NCBI GenBank assembly: GCA_035690485.1
Contig: DASSKL010000050.1
Coordinates: 1-42,574, forward strand
Length of the DNA stretch: 42,574 nt
Direction of reading: 5' to 3'
Origin: Mycobacteriales bacterium
GTDB taxonomy: Bacteria; Actinomycetota; Actinomycetes; JAFAQI01; DASSKL01
The number at the start of each line of letters is the position of its first letter. Position 1 is the stretch's first letter. The translations under genes were made by a program, and so were the position numbers. Of the stretch, positions 21,857 to 31,436 are shown piece by piece. The notes below the pieces were generated by a model. The model saw nothing but the letters and a program-made list of their open reading frames with translations, was not told where the DNA came from and made no database searches.

Positions 21857-24016
21857 TCAGTTGTTGATCAGCGGGTCGCGGGGCAGCCCGAGGAGCCGCT
21901 CGGCGATCTGGTTGCGCTTGATCTCCGAGGTGCCACCCGCGATCGACATGCCGCGGTGCATCAGCACGAGCGGGCCGGTGATCGCGCCGGCGCCGTCGAG
22001 GTAGGCCGTCTCGGCCCCGCTGAGGTCGGCGAGGATCTCGGCGGCGTCGTGGCCGATCTCCGACAGCACGAGCTTGGTCATCGCACCCTCGGGGCCGGGG
22101 CCACCGCCCGCGACCGCTCGGTGCGCGCTGCGCAGGTTCAGCGCGGCCATCGCGTGCTGGTTGGCGATGTAGCGGCCGATCCGCACGGGACCGCCGGTGA
22201 GCCGCTCGGGGTGCGCGTCGTACATGCCGATGAGCCCGTCGGCCGGCATCGACCGGCCACCGTCACCGCCGCCGATGCTGACGCTCTCGTTGCCCAGCGT
22301 CGCGCGCGCCACGGTCCAGCCGCCGTTGACCGGGCCGACCACGTCCTCGTCGGGCACGAAGACGTCGTTGAAGAAGACCTCGTTGAAGTCAGACGCTCCG
22401 CTGGTCTGCCGCAGCGGGCGCACCTCGACGCCCTTGGCGTGCATGTCGATGACCATCATCGTGATGCCCTGGTGCTTGGGCACGTCGGGATCCGTGCGCA
22501 CGGTCGCGAAGCCCTTGCCGGCCAGGTGCGCACCGCTGGTCCAGACCTTCTGGCCGTTGACGATCCAGCCGCCCTCGACCTTGGTGCCCTTGGTCCGCAC
22601 ACCCGCGGCATCGGAGCCGGCGTTGGGCTCGCTGAAGAGCTGGCACCAGATCAGCTCCTGGCGCAGCGCCGGCGGCACCAGCCGCTGCACCTGCTCGGGA
22701 GTGGCGTGCTGGATCAGCGTCAGCAGCACCCAGCCGGTGATGCCGTAGGCCGGCCGCTTGACCCCGGCCGCCGCGAACTCCTGCTCGATGACCAGCTGCT
22801 CGACCGCGCCGGCGTCACGGCCCCACGGCTTCGGCCAGTGCGGCATGACGTAGCCGCTCTCGATCAGCGCGTCGCGCTGCCCGGCGGCGTCCTTGTCCTT
22901 GATCTGCGCGGCGAACTCCCGCACCTCGGTGCGGATCGACTCCGCCTCGGGCGGCAGGTCGACGCTGCGCTCGCGGCGCACGCCCTTGCGGACGAGGTCG
23001 GTCACGTCGGTCGCCGCGGCGTCGGGGTCGAGCAGCCGGCGCAGCACGGTCGCACGACGCATGTAGAGGTGTGCCTGGTGCTCCCAGGTCATCGCGATGC
23101 CCCCGTGCACCTGCGTGTTGAGGTTGGCGCAAAGGTAGGCCGCTGGGCCCGCGATCGACGCGGCGACCGCCGCCGTCAACGCACGCTGCTCACCACCGGT
23201 GGACGCGGCCCGGGCGGCGTCCCAGGTGACCGCGGACGCGAGCTCGGTGGCGACCGCCATGTTGGCGCAGTGGTGCTTGACCGCCTGGAACATCGCGATC
23301 GGGCGGCCGAACTGCTCACGCACCTTGGCGTAGGCCGCGCCCATCTCGGTGCACTCGCGGGCGACGCCGACCGCCTCGGCCGACAGGATCAGCCGGGCGA
23401 GGTCGCGCAGCGCCGCACGGCCGCCGGTCAGGACGGTCGCGGCCGCACCCGACAACGTCACCCGGCCGGAGCGACGGGTCGGGTCGAGGTTCGGCGGGAT
23501 CGACACTTCGACCCCGCTGCCGCCCAGCTCCACGAGCGCGACGTCGTCACCCACGCCGAGCATGAGCACGTCGGCCATCCCGGCACCGAGCGCCAGGTCG
23601 ACCGTGCCGGTCACGGCGTCCTGCGCGAGCTCGACCGTGCCGTCGAGGGCGATCGCCGCCGTGCGCGAGCCGTCGGCGAGCCCGGGCAGCCAGGCCTTCT
23701 TCGCCGCGTCGTTGTCCGAGGCGAGCAGCACGGAGCTGGCGATCACCGTCGGCACGAACGGCCCGGGGGCCACGGCCTTGCCGAGCTCCTCGACCGCGAC
23801 GACCAGGTCCTCGATGCCGCCGCCGGCTCCGCCGTACTCCTCGGGCACGTGCAGTCCGGTGAGCCCGAGCGAGACGAGGTCGGACCAGAACGCCGGGCGT
23901 TCCTCGGTCGGCGCGTCCAGCAGCGCATGTGCGGCGGCGCGCGCGTCGCGGCGGCGCAGCGTCTGCGCGACGGAGTCGGCCAGTGACCGGTGGTCGTCGG
24001 TGATCGCGATCGACAT
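21857..24016 (-). CDS. Fused two-domain acyl-CoA dehydrogenase, FadE34-like
   Basis: A 719-residue protein holding two acyl-CoA dehydrogenase domains in tandem, about 1-345 and 355-719. The first keeps the family N-terminal fold and ends with R-E-Q-F-G-R-P-I-A and L-N-T-Q-V-H-G-G-I-A. The second has E-P-N-A-G-S-D, G-Q-K-V-W-T-S and the final S-I-A-G-G-T-S-E-I-K-R-N-Q-I-A-E-R. The size and order match mycobacterial FadE34, which acts in steroid side-chain beta-oxidation, but other fused FadE proteins exist. In fused enzymes usually one half is catalytic; which half is active here is not certain. GAAAGG lies upstream of the ATG. No other steroid-catabolism genes are in the window, so the substrate stays open. 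Confidence 0.9.
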   Translation of the reverse strand: MSIAITDDHRSLADSVAQTLRRRDARAAAHALLDAPTEERPAFWSDLVSLGLTGLHVPEEYGGAGGGIEDLVVAVEELGKAVAPGPFVPTVIASSVLLASDNDAAKKAWLPGLADGSRTAAIALDGTVELAQDAVTGTVDLALGAGMADVLMLGVGDDVALVELGGSGVEVSIPPNLDPTRRSGRVTLSGAAATVLTGGRAALRDLARLILSAEAVGVARECTEMGAAYAKVREQFGRPIAMFQAVKHHCANMAVATELASAVTWDAARAASTGGEQRALTAAVAASIAGPAAYLCANLNTQVHGGIAMTWEHQAHLYMRRATVLRRLLDPDAAATDVTDLVRKGVRRERSVDLPPEAESIRTEVREFAAQIKDKDAAGQRDALIESGYVMPHWPKPWGRDAGAVEQLVIEQEFAAAGVKRPAYGITGWVLLTLIQHATPEQVQRLVPPALRQELIWCQLFSEPNAGSDAAGVRTKGTKVEGGWIVNGQKVWTSGAHLAGKGFATVRTDPDVPKHQGITMMVIDMHAKGVEVRPLRQTSGASDFNEVFFNDVFVPDEDVVGPVNGGWTVARATLGNESVSIGGGDGGRSMPADGLIGMYDAHPERLTGGPVRIGRYIANQHAMAALNLRSAHRAVAGGGPGPEGAMTKLVLSEIGHDAAEILADLSGAETAYLDGAGAITGPLVLMHRGMSIAGGTSEIKRNQIAERLLGLPRDPLINN

Positions 24017-24142
24017 GACGAGCCCTTTCTGAGGCTGGTGTCAGGTTGCGCTGGGACGCATCGTGCCACGGCGACGACCACCGGCGCGGCGGAGGTGTCG
24101 AACCCGCTGCGAACGGCCCGGCTTGTCGCGAGAATGCAACGG

Positions 24143-25291
24143 ATGACGACGCATCTTCGGCCGCGTCGGGTCGCTCTGCTCCTCGCCGCCGTGGCCGCGA
24201 CCGGCCTGGTGGCGTGCTCCGGTTCGCCCGCCGCGCCGGCAGCGCGCTCGACCCCGTCAGCGCACTCGACCTCCGGCCGCGCCGCTTCGGCGCCGGCCAC
24301 GGTGTGGCTGTGCCGTCCGGGTCACTCTCCCGACCCCTGCACCTTCGCCGAGCGCGCCGTCTCGGTCGACGCCGCCGGCCGCACCCAACCCGACCCGGCG
24401 CCCTCGGCGGACCAGCGCGACCTGGACTGCTTCTACGTCTATCCCACGGTCAGCACGGAGACGACGGCCAACGCGGACCTGACGATCCAGAAGGCGGAAG
24501 ACGACGTCGCGGTCGCGCAGGCGTCGCGGTTCTCCTCGGTCTGCCGGGTCTGGGCGCCGATGTACCGGCAGCGGACCCTCACCGACCTGTTCAACCTCGC
24601 GCACGCCGCGCCCGACTCGCCGCAGAACCTGCTCGCGCTGTCGAGCCTGCGCAGCGCGTGGCACGACTACCTGGCGCACGACAACCACGGCCGCCGCGTC
24701 GTGCTGATCGGCCACTCGCAGGGGGCCGCGATGCTGATCCGGCTGATCCGGTCCGACATCGACTCCGACCCGGCGATGCGCGCCAAGGTCGCACTCGCCA
24801 TCCTGCTCGGCGGCAACGTGACCGTGCTCTCCAGCCGGACGGTCGGAGGCAGCTTCCAGCGCATCCCGCTGTGCACCCGGCGCGGCGAGAGCGGCTGCGT
24901 CATCGCCTACTCGTCGTTCCTGACGCCGCCCTCGGCCGGCGGGCTCTTCGGCACCGCCGGGACCGGCGTCAGCCTCCAGAGCGGGGAGACCGCGCGCGAC
25001 CGCGAAGTGGCCTGCGTCAACCCGGCCGACTTCAGCGCCGCGCCGGCTCCGCTCCGCCCGTACTTCCCCAGCGTCCGGCTGACGGCAGGTGCCCACTGGG
25101 CCACGTACCCGGGTCGCTACGTCGCGCAGTGCCGCAGCGCGAACGGGGTCACCTGGCTGCAGGTGACGCCGCACGCGCCCGATGCCCGGCCCCTGGTGAC
25201 CGAGGATCCCAGTCCGTCGTGGGGGCTGCACCGGGTCGACGTCAACCTCGCGTTGGGCGACCTCGTCGCGGCCGTCGCCGCACTCCCGTGA
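24143..25291 (+). CDS. DUF3089 alpha/beta-hydrolase-like lipoprotein
   Basis: A 382-residue exported protein. A signal peptide ends in a lipobox (A-T-G-L-V-A-C-S), so the mature protein should be lipid-anchored at its Cys. A low-complexity Ala/Ser/Thr/Pro stretch of about 25 residues follows. The rest is a DUF3089 domain with D-C-F-Y-V-Y-P-T-V-S, A-P-M-Y-R-Q and the nucleophile elbow G-H-S-Q-G-A, which points to a serine esterase or lipase. The ATG at 24143 is used; an ATG three codons upstream (24134) is equally possible because neither has a good ribosome site. A 7-bp hairpin follows the stop. It is divergent from the acyl-CoA dehydrogenase, and the next gene downstream is another exported hydrolase. 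Confidence 0.88.
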   Translation: MTTHLRPRRVALLLAAVAATGLVACSGSPAAPAARSTPSAHSTSGRAASAPATVWLCRPGHSPDPCTFAERAVSVDAAGRTQPDPAPSADQRDLDCFYVYPTVSTETTANADLTIQKAEDDVAVAQASRFSSVCRVWAPMYRQRTLTDLFNLAHAAPDSPQNLLALSSLRSAWHDYLAHDNHGRRVVLIGHSQGAAMLIRLIRSDIDSDPAMRAKVALAILLGGNVTVLSSRTVGGSFQRIPLCTRRGESGCVIAYSSFLTPPSAGGLFGTAGTGVSLQSGETARDREVACVNPADFSAAPAPLRPYFPSVRLTAGAHWATYPGRYVAQCRSANGVTWLQVTPHAPDARPLVTEDPSPSWGLHRVDVNLALGDLVAAVAALP

Positions 25292-25297
25292 CGCCCT

Positions 25298-25319
25298 GGC
25301 GGCCGTTCGCCGGGCCGCC
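25298..25319 (+). terminator. Hairpin after the DUF3089 gene
   Basis: GGCGGCC (25298-25304) and GGCCGCC (25313-25319) form a perfect 7-bp stem with an 8-base loop, starting 7 bases after the stop codon. No U tract is present, as is usual in GC-rich genomes. It probably separates this transcript from the CocE/S15 hydrolase gene. Confidence 0.5.
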
Positions 25320-25421
25320 CGTGCGAGCCGCGAGGAAGGAGCGACCCCTCCGGGCGTCGAAGAGGGCCGTCGAACAGGGTCGGGGAGCGACCCACGGGCG
25401 GTCGCGAAGGAGACGTCACCG

Positions 25422-27755
25422 GTGCGGAACCACGGCGCGCTCGTCCGGATCTCGCTGGCCGTCACGCTCATCTCTGGGCTCTTCGTCGCGGTCGACGCCG
25501 CGACAGCGGGTCCGCCACCCGCCGTCGACGCGCACGGCAGCGTCGGGCAGGTCTACGTCACCGGGCTGCACGCCGGGGCGCAGGCGGCGCTGCTCGACGG
25601 CACCGGCCACCAGGTCGCCACGAAGTCGGCCGACTCGCTCGGGGGCCTGATCTTCTACGGCGTCGCGCCGGCCCGCGGCTACCGCGTCAAGCTGCTGCCG
25701 CACGGGCCCGAATCGGCTCCGGTCACGGTGCACACCGACCGCCCGGCGCCGTGGGACCCGTCGACCTACCAGCAGTCGATCCCGGACCACGGCTACGGCT
25801 ACCTGACCACCCGCGACGGCACGCGGCTCTCGATCTACGTGCACCCGCCCACGGCGCCGGCCGGCCAGAAGGTGCCCGACAACAACCTGCCGAGCGGGCT
25901 GCCCGACTACGCCCCGCCGTACCCCACGCTGATCGAGTACTCCGGTTACGGCTACTCCGACCCGGCCGGACCGCAGAACGGCATCGCCATCCTGGCCAAC
26001 GTCATGGGCTTCGCCGTCGTCGACGTCAACATGCGCGGCACCGGCTGCTCGGGCGGCGCCTTCAACTTCTTCGAGCCGCTGCAGAACCTCGACGGCTACG
26101 ACGTCGTCGAGACCATCGCCCACCAGCCGTGGGTGCGCGACCACAAGGTCGGGATGATCGGCATCTCGTACGGCGCCATCAGCCAGCTGTTCACCGCGCA
26201 GACCCGCCCGCCGTCGCTCGAGGCGATCGCTCCGCTGTCGACGATCGACGCGACCGCGACGACGCTCTACCCGGGCGGCATCCTCAACACCGGCTTCGCG
26301 GTGGGCTGGGCCCTGGAGCGCCAGCACGATGCGCTCCCCGCGAGCGCCAAGGGGGGCCAGTCGTGGGCCTACCAGCAGATCCAGTCGGGTGACCAGACCT
26401 GCACGCAGAACCAGGTGCTGCACGGCGAAGCCGAGAACCTGCTCGCGACGATCCGGGCCAACGCGCACTACAACCCGGCGGTCGCCGACCCGCTCGACCC
26501 GATCACGTTCGTGCACAAGATCGACGTGCCGGTGTTCATGGCCTGCCAGTGGGAGGACGAGCAGACCGGCGGCCACTGCCCCGACCTCGCCGCCCACTTC
26601 CGCGGCACGTCCAAGAAGTGGTTCACCTTCACCAACGGCGCGCACATCGACTCGCTCGACCCGGCGACGTACGACCGGTGGTACGACTTCCTGCAGCTCT
26701 ACGTGGCGCACCAGGCGCCGATGCTCAACGCGGCCGTCACGGCCGCGGCCGCGCCGGTCATCTTCCAGCAGGCGATGGGGCTGCCGCAGGACGACGTCGT
26801 CACGCTGCCGCCCGACCCGATCCAGACGATCCCGACCTACGCCGCCGCGCTGGCGGCCTTCGAGAAGCTGCCGCAGGTGCGAGTGCTCTTCGACAACGGC
26901 GCCGGCCAGTCGCCTACAGGAACAGCAAGCGCCGGCGACCCCTACCCCGGTTTCGAGGCGTCGTTCGCGAAGTGGCCGATTCCCGGGACCGTCGCGCAGC
27001 GCTGGTACCTCGGACCCGCCGGCACGCTGACCGACACGCCGCCGCGGGGCCACGGCGTCGACGGCTACACGTCGAACGCGAAGGCGCTCCCCCTCACCGA
27101 CTTCGGCGACAGCACCGGCGGCGGCGGGCTGTGGGGCAACGCGTCGCAGTGGCAGTGGAAGTGGCAGCAGAACCCGGCGGGCACCGCGGTGGCCTACCTC
27201 ACCGCGCCGCTCAAGCACGACACGACCGTCGTCGGCGCCGGAGCCCTCTACCTGTGGGTGCGCTCGTCGACTCCCGATGTCGACCTGCAGGCGACGGTCA
27301 GCGAGGTCGACCCGGACGGGCACGAGACGTTCGTGCAGAACGGCTGGATCCGCGCCAGCGAACGCAAGCTGGCAACCGGTTCCGACACGATGCTCGCCCA
27401 GCCCAGCACGCTGCTCGAACCGATCCCGAGCATGCTCGCCTCCGACGTGCAGCCGATGCCGAAGAACGGGTTCGTCCCGGTGGCGATCCCGCTGTTCTAC
27501 GAGGGGCACGCCTACCGCGCCGGCAGCCGCATCCGGGTGACGATCGCCGCGCCCAACGGCACGCAGCCGGTCTGGTCGTTCGGCGAGACCGAGCCGGCGG
27601 GGACCGCCCAGGTGGCGATCGCCTTCTCACGGCAGATGCCGTCGAGCCTGGTGCTGCCCGTGGTGCCCGGCGTCAGCGTGCCGACCGGCTTCCCCGCCTG
27701 CCCGAGCCTGCGCAACGAGCCGTGCCGCGCCTATGTGCCGATGGCCCGGAGGTAG
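25422..27755 (+). CDS. Exported CocE/NonD (X-Pro peptidase S15) hydrolase
   Basis: A 777-residue hydrolase. A signal-like N-terminus (about 1-28) and a beta-rich region (about 35-110) precede an alpha/beta-hydrolase domain of the S15/CocE type with the nucleophile S249 in G-I-S-Y-G-A. The upstream V-D-V-N-M-R-G-T-G-C-S-G-G motif is the family oxyanion region. The C-terminal jelly-roll (X-Pro dipeptidyl-peptidase C-terminal domain) spans about 540-770. Substrates range from proline peptides to esters; none can be assigned. The GTG has AAGGAG 10 bases upstream. The stop is followed by an imperfect hairpin shared with the convergent ABC exporter. Confidence 0.9.
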   Translation: MRNHGALVRISLAVTLISGLFVAVDAATAGPPPAVDAHGSVGQVYVTGLHAGAQAALLDGTGHQVATKSADSLGGLIFYGVAPARGYRVKLLPHGPESAPVTVHTDRPAPWDPSTYQQSIPDHGYGYLTTRDGTRLSIYVHPPTAPAGQKVPDNNLPSGLPDYAPPYPTLIEYSGYGYSDPAGPQNGIAILANVMGFAVVDVNMRGTGCSGGAFNFFEPLQNLDGYDVVETIAHQPWVRDHKVGMIGISYGAISQLFTAQTRPPSLEAIAPLSTIDATATTLYPGGILNTGFAVGWALERQHDALPASAKGGQSWAYQQIQSGDQTCTQNQVLHGEAENLLATIRANAHYNPAVADPLDPITFVHKIDVPVFMACQWEDEQTGGHCPDLAAHFRGTSKKWFTFTNGAHIDSLDPATYDRWYDFLQLYVAHQAPMLNAAVTAAAAPVIFQQAMGLPQDDVVTLPPDPIQTIPTYAAALAAFEKLPQVRVLFDNGAGQSPTGTASAGDPYPGFEASFAKWPIPGTVAQRWYLGPAGTLTDTPPRGHGVDGYTSNAKALPLTDFGDSTGGGGLWGNASQWQWKWQQNPAGTAVAYLTAPLKHDTTVVGAGALYLWVRSSTPDVDLQATVSEVDPDGHETFVQNGWIRASERKLATGSDTMLAQPSTLLEPIPSMLASDVQPMPKNGFVPVAIPLFYEGHAYRAGSRIRVTIAAPNGTQPVWSFGETEPAGTAQVAIAFSRQMPSSLVLPVVPGVSVPTGFPACPSLRNEPCRAYVPMARR

Positions 27756-27776
27756 CACCGGTCCGCGAACCGGGTG
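27756..27776. terminator. Bidirectional hairpin between convergent genes
   Basis: CACCGGT (27756-27762) pairs with ACCGGGTG (27769-27776) with one bulged G and a 6-base loop. It fills most of the 32-base gap between the convergent hydrolase and ABC exporter stops, where a terminator working in both directions would be expected. Confidence 0.5.
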
Positions 27777-27787
27777 ACAGGAGCAGC

Positions 27788-30700
27788 TCAGCCGGCGAGA
27801 TGCTGCCAGTCGGCCGCGAGCTGCGACCACGGCCCGACTGCCGCGATCCGGCCGTCGACCAGCACGAGCACGCGGTCCGCCTGACGCAAGGCCGCCCGCT
27901 TCGACGTCGAGGCGATGACCGTCGTACCGCGGGCCCGCAACGCGCCCCACAGCTCGACCTCGGTGCGCGCGTCGAGCGCGCTCGACACGTCGTCGGCGAG
28001 CACGAGCTCGGCCTCGGTCGCCAGTGCGCGGGCGAAGGCGAGCCGTTGCACCTGCCCGCCGGACAGCCGCACGCCGCGGTGCCCGACCACCGCGTCGAGC
28101 CCGCCGGCGTCCGCGACGTCGAGCGAGAGCCGCGCGTCGGCGATGGCGCGGTCGAGCGCGCGCCGGTGGTCGAGCCGCACGTTGTCACCGAAGGTGCCCG
28201 ACAGCACCCGCGGCATCTGCGCGACGTAGGCCACCTGGCCCGGCCGCAGGAACACCTGCGGGTCCTCGACGTCGACGCCGTTCCACCGGACGTGGCCGCT
28301 GTGGTGCACGAGCCCGGCCAGCGCGGCGAGCAGCGACGACTTGCCCGAGCCGATCGGGCCGAGCAGCAGCACCAACTCCCCCGCGTCGACGGTGAACGTG
28401 ACCCGCTCGACGCCGATGGTGCCGTCGGCGTGCATCGCGGTCAGACCGACGACCGACAGTCGTCGCAGCGGTGTGCGTGGAGGCAGCGGCGGCGTCGGCG
28501 CGGTGCCGCGCACCAGGTCGACGCCCGGGGGGACCGCCATCAGGTCGACACCCCCGGCCAGCGAGGCCGTGGCGTCCTTCCACGCCCGCACCCCGGGCGC
28601 CTCCGTGATCACCGAGCCGGCGACCCGGCCGAACCAGTCGAACCCGTTGACCGCCGTCGTCACCAGCAGCGCGGTCGCCAGCCCCCAGCCGCCGGCGAAG
28701 TAGACCAGCCAGCCGGCGACGACACCGCACTGCACCATCACGATCGGCACACCGTCGAGCGCCGCCTGGACCCGGTGCTCCCGGACGGCGGCCTCGACAC
28801 GGCCGGCGTCGACCTGCTGCAGGTGCCGGTGCACCGCCGGGGTGGCGGCGGCGAGCTTGACGGTGCGGGCCGCGTCGAGCGCCGACACGAGTGAGCGGCC
28901 GAAGCGCGCCCGGGCCGCGGACGACGCGGCGGCGGAGCGGCCGGCGCGCGGCGTGCCGATGGTCGAGGCCAGCGACGACACCGCCATGACCGCGACGAGG
29001 ACGACGCCGGCCAGGACGTTCCAGCCGGCGAGCATCGTCACGGCGATGATGGCCATGCCGTTGACGAAGTCGACCCACCGGTCGGCGTAGCGCGCGAAGC
29101 GGTCGGCGTCCATGGCGCGGGCGACCACCTCGCCGGGCGGGGTGCGCGGCAGCCGGTGCTGCATCGTCTGGCCGCGCAGCACGGCGTGGCGCACCCGCAG
29201 CATCACCGCCGACCACCACTGCGGGTAGACGCGGAACGCGACCGACAGCGCGAGTGGCGCGACGAGCAGCGCGACCACCAGGGCACCGGTCAGCGTCGTG
29301 ACAGCGCGGCCCGCCCGCAGGTCCGCGACGAGGTGGCCCCAGATCCACCCGGTGATCGCACCCCACGCTCCGGTCACGGCCGCGGTGAGGAACAGCGCCG
29401 CCCCACCGATGCCCCACGCCGGATGGATGCGCAGCATCGACACGGTGCTGCGCGCGAGCCCCGGCCCGGTGCCGGGTTCGTCCTCCGGCGGCACGTCGCC
29501 GACGCGGCGGGCGGTCGCGGTGACGGCCGACGGGCCGGTGATGTCGAGCGCCTGTGTCTCGGTGCCGGCTGCGACGAGCAGGTCGCGAAACGCCCCGGGG
29601 GTGGCGGCCAGCACCGCGCGCTCCCCCAGCTGCACGATCCGGCCGCCGGCGAGGACCGCGACGACATCGGCGCGCGCGGTCGTGGACAGGCGGTGCGCGA
29701 TGAGTACGCCGGTGCGCCCGCGCAGCAACCGCTCGGCGGCGCCGACGACGCGGGCCTCGGTGACCGGGTCCATCCGCGCGGTGGCCTCGTCGAGCACGAC
29801 GATCCGCACGTCGCGCACCAGCAACCGCGCGAAGGCCACCAGCTGCTCCTCGCCCGCCGACAGGCTGGTGCCGCCCGGCCCGAGAGGCGTGTCGAGCCCC
29901 TCCGGCAGGCCGGCGACCCAGGCCGTCAGGCCGAGCTCGTCGATCGCCGCCGCGACGGTCGCGCGGGGCAGGTCGGCGAACAGCGTGATGTTCTCCGCCA
30001 GCGTGCCGGCCAGGATCTCGGTGCGCTGGGTGACGACGCCGACGGTGCGGCGCAGCTGCTGCAGGTCGATCGTCGTGACGTCGACGCCGCCGAGGAAGAC
30101 GGTGGCCGCGGGCGGTTCGACCGCACGGGACAGCAGCGCGGCAAGCGTCGACTTGCCGGAACCGGTGCGGCCGACCAGCGCGATCGTCGTGCCCGCCGCG
30201 ACGTCGACCGTGACGTCGCGCAGCTCGAACGTGCCGTGCGGGTAGGCGAAGTGCAGGTGGCGCACCTGGATGCCGAGTAGACCGTGGGGTACGCCGCGCC
30301 CGCCGCGCGGCTCGGCCGGGACGGCCATCATCGCGCGAAGCCGGGTGAGGGCACCCAGGCCCTCCTGCAGGTCGGGCATGTGCCGGGCGACCTGGTCGAC
30401 CTGGCCGACGAACGACGTCGTCACGAGGAACAGCGTCACGAGCCCGGCGGTGGACAGGCGGCCGTGGACGGCGAGCGCGACCCCGGCGACGGCCGTCGCG
30501 GCCAGCAGGCCGTGCAGCACCAGGCCGGCCCGGCGGCCGAGGATTCCCGCGGCCCGGCAGGTCGCGCCCACCTTGGCGTGCACCGCGGCCGACAGCTCGG
30601 CGCAGCGCCGGATCAGGTAGGCCTGGCCGAGGCTCGAGCGCAGGTCGTCACGCGCTGCGATGCCCTCCTCCATGACCGCGGCGTGGTCGGTCCAGGCGAT

Positions 30701-31300
30701 CTCCTCCTCGACCTTCAGGCGCGAGACCTCTGCCGCAGGACCGCGGATGACGAGCGCCGTGAGGGCCGCCGTGACCGGGAAGAGGGCCCAGGCCGGCCAC
30801 CAGGTCAGCCCGGCGACCACCCACAGCGGCAGCGCCCGCAGCGCGGTGCGCACGAGGTCCCACGCCACGCGCCGCAGCAGCAGGCCGAGCTCGTGCGTGT
30901 CGTCGTCGATCCGGTCGAGGATCTCGCCTACCGCCGTCTCGGACAGTGCCGACAGCGGCTGGCTCAGCGCCGCGGACAGCAGGTCGCCGCGCAGCCGGCC
31001 CTCCGCCCGGTCGACGACGCCGGCCCACGCCGTACGACCGGCCGTGTCGAGCACGGCGCCGCCGACGACCGACAGCGCGAGCAGCCCGAGCGCCAGGCCG
31101 GTCGGCCGGGCGGCCAGCCGGCCCGCGACCAGGGTGCCCAGGGCGTAACCGACGGCGGCGACAGCGGCGGACGCCACGCACCACCAGGTGACGGCGCCAC
31201 GCAGCCGGGCGAGGGTGATGCGACGGTCGGCCGCGTCCTCCGACGACGGCACGCCGGGCCGCGCGTGGACGGCCTGAGTGGTCAGCTCGTCGACGCTCAT
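27788..31300 (-). CDS. Fused full-length ABC exporter (two TMD-NBD halves)
   Basis: A 1170-residue transporter in which two half-exporters, normally separate genes, are joined: TMD1 (about 35-325), NBD1 (about 340-585), TMD2 (about 625-910) and NBD2 (about 945-1170). NBD1 has Walker A G-R-T-G-S-G-K-S (377-384), signature L-S-A-G-E (480-484), Walker B with catalytic E505 (V-V-L-D-E) and H536. NBD2 has Walker A G-P-I-G-S-G-K-S (981-988), a perfect L-S-G-G-Q (1079-1083), D1104 in place of the catalytic Glu and S1131 where the switch His should be. The changes all fall in one composite site, as in asymmetric heterodimeric exporters. The ATG at 31300 is the first clear start ahead of the cytosolic N-tail. 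The substrate is unknown. Confidence 0.93.
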   Translation of the reverse strand: MSVDELTTQAVHARPGVPSSEDAADRRITLARLRGAVTWWCVASAAVAAVGYALGTLVAGRLAARPTGLALGLLALSVVGGAVLDTAGRTAWAGVVDRAEGRLRGDLLSAALSQPLSALSETAVGEILDRIDDDTHELGLLLRRVAWDLVRTALRALPLWVVAGLTWWPAWALFPVTAALTALVIRGPAAEVSRLKVEEEIAWTDHAAVMEEGIAARDDLRSSLGQAYLIRRCAELSAAVHAKVGATCRAAGILGRRAGLVLHGLLAATAVAGVALAVHGRLSTAGLVTLFLVTTSFVGQVDQVARHMPDLQEGLGALTRLRAMMAVPAEPRGGRGVPHGLLGIQVRHLHFAYPHGTFELRDVTVDVAAGTTIALVGRTGSGKSTLAALLSRAVEPPAATVFLGGVDVTTIDLQQLRRTVGVVTQRTEILAGTLAENITLFADLPRATVAAAIDELGLTAWVAGLPEGLDTPLGPGGTSLSAGEEQLVAFARLLVRDVRIVVLDEATARMDPVTEARVVGAAERLLRGRTGVLIAHRLSTTARADVVAVLAGGRIVQLGERAVLAATPGAFRDLLVAAGTETQALDITGPSAVTATARRVGDVPPEDEPGTGPGLARSTVSMLRIHPAWGIGGAALFLTAAVTGAWGAITGWIWGHLVADLRAGRAVTTLTGALVVALLVAPLALSVAFRVYPQWWSAVMLRVRHAVLRGQTMQHRLPRTPPGEVVARAMDADRFARYADRWVDFVNGMAIIAVTMLAGWNVLAGVVLVAVMAVSSLASTIGTPRAGRSAAASSAARARFGRSLVSALDAARTVKLAAATPAVHRHLQQVDAGRVEAAVREHRVQAALDGVPIVMVQCGVVAGWLVYFAGGWGLATALLVTTAVNGFDWFGRVAGSVITEAPGVRAWKDATASLAGGVDLMAVPPGVDLVRGTAPTPPLPPRTPLRRLSVVGLTAMHADGTIGVERVTFTVDAGELVLLLGPIGSGKSSLLAALAGLVHHSGHVRWNGVDVEDPQVFLRPGQVAYVAQMPRVLSGTFGDNVRLDHRRALDRAIADARLSLDVADAGGLDAVVGHRGVRLSGGQVQRLAFARALATEAELVLADDVSSALDARTEVELWGALRARGTTVIASTSKRAALRQADRVLVLVDGRIAAVGPWSQLAADWQHLAG

Positions 31301-31436
31301 GGCGCGCTCGACGCTACGCGCGCGCGCCCGTGGCAGTCGCCCCGATTTTCGCGCGCGCCCGCACACTGGTGGGCATGGCTACGGGACTGCGTGCAACCAG
31401 TGGGGTGTCCGGCGTACGACCGCTCGGCGTCCGCTG

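Noticed and set aside
21956-23986. 676-codon plus-strand frame opposite the acyl-CoA dehydrogenase
   Set aside because: A GC-bias shadow of the fused dehydrogenase; it has no hydrophobic core pattern or motif.
24017-24142. KstR-like operator between the FadE34-like and DUF3089 genes
   Set aside because: I looked for a palindromic AAC/GTT-type KstR site and saw no convincing match, so steroid-regulon control is not claimed.
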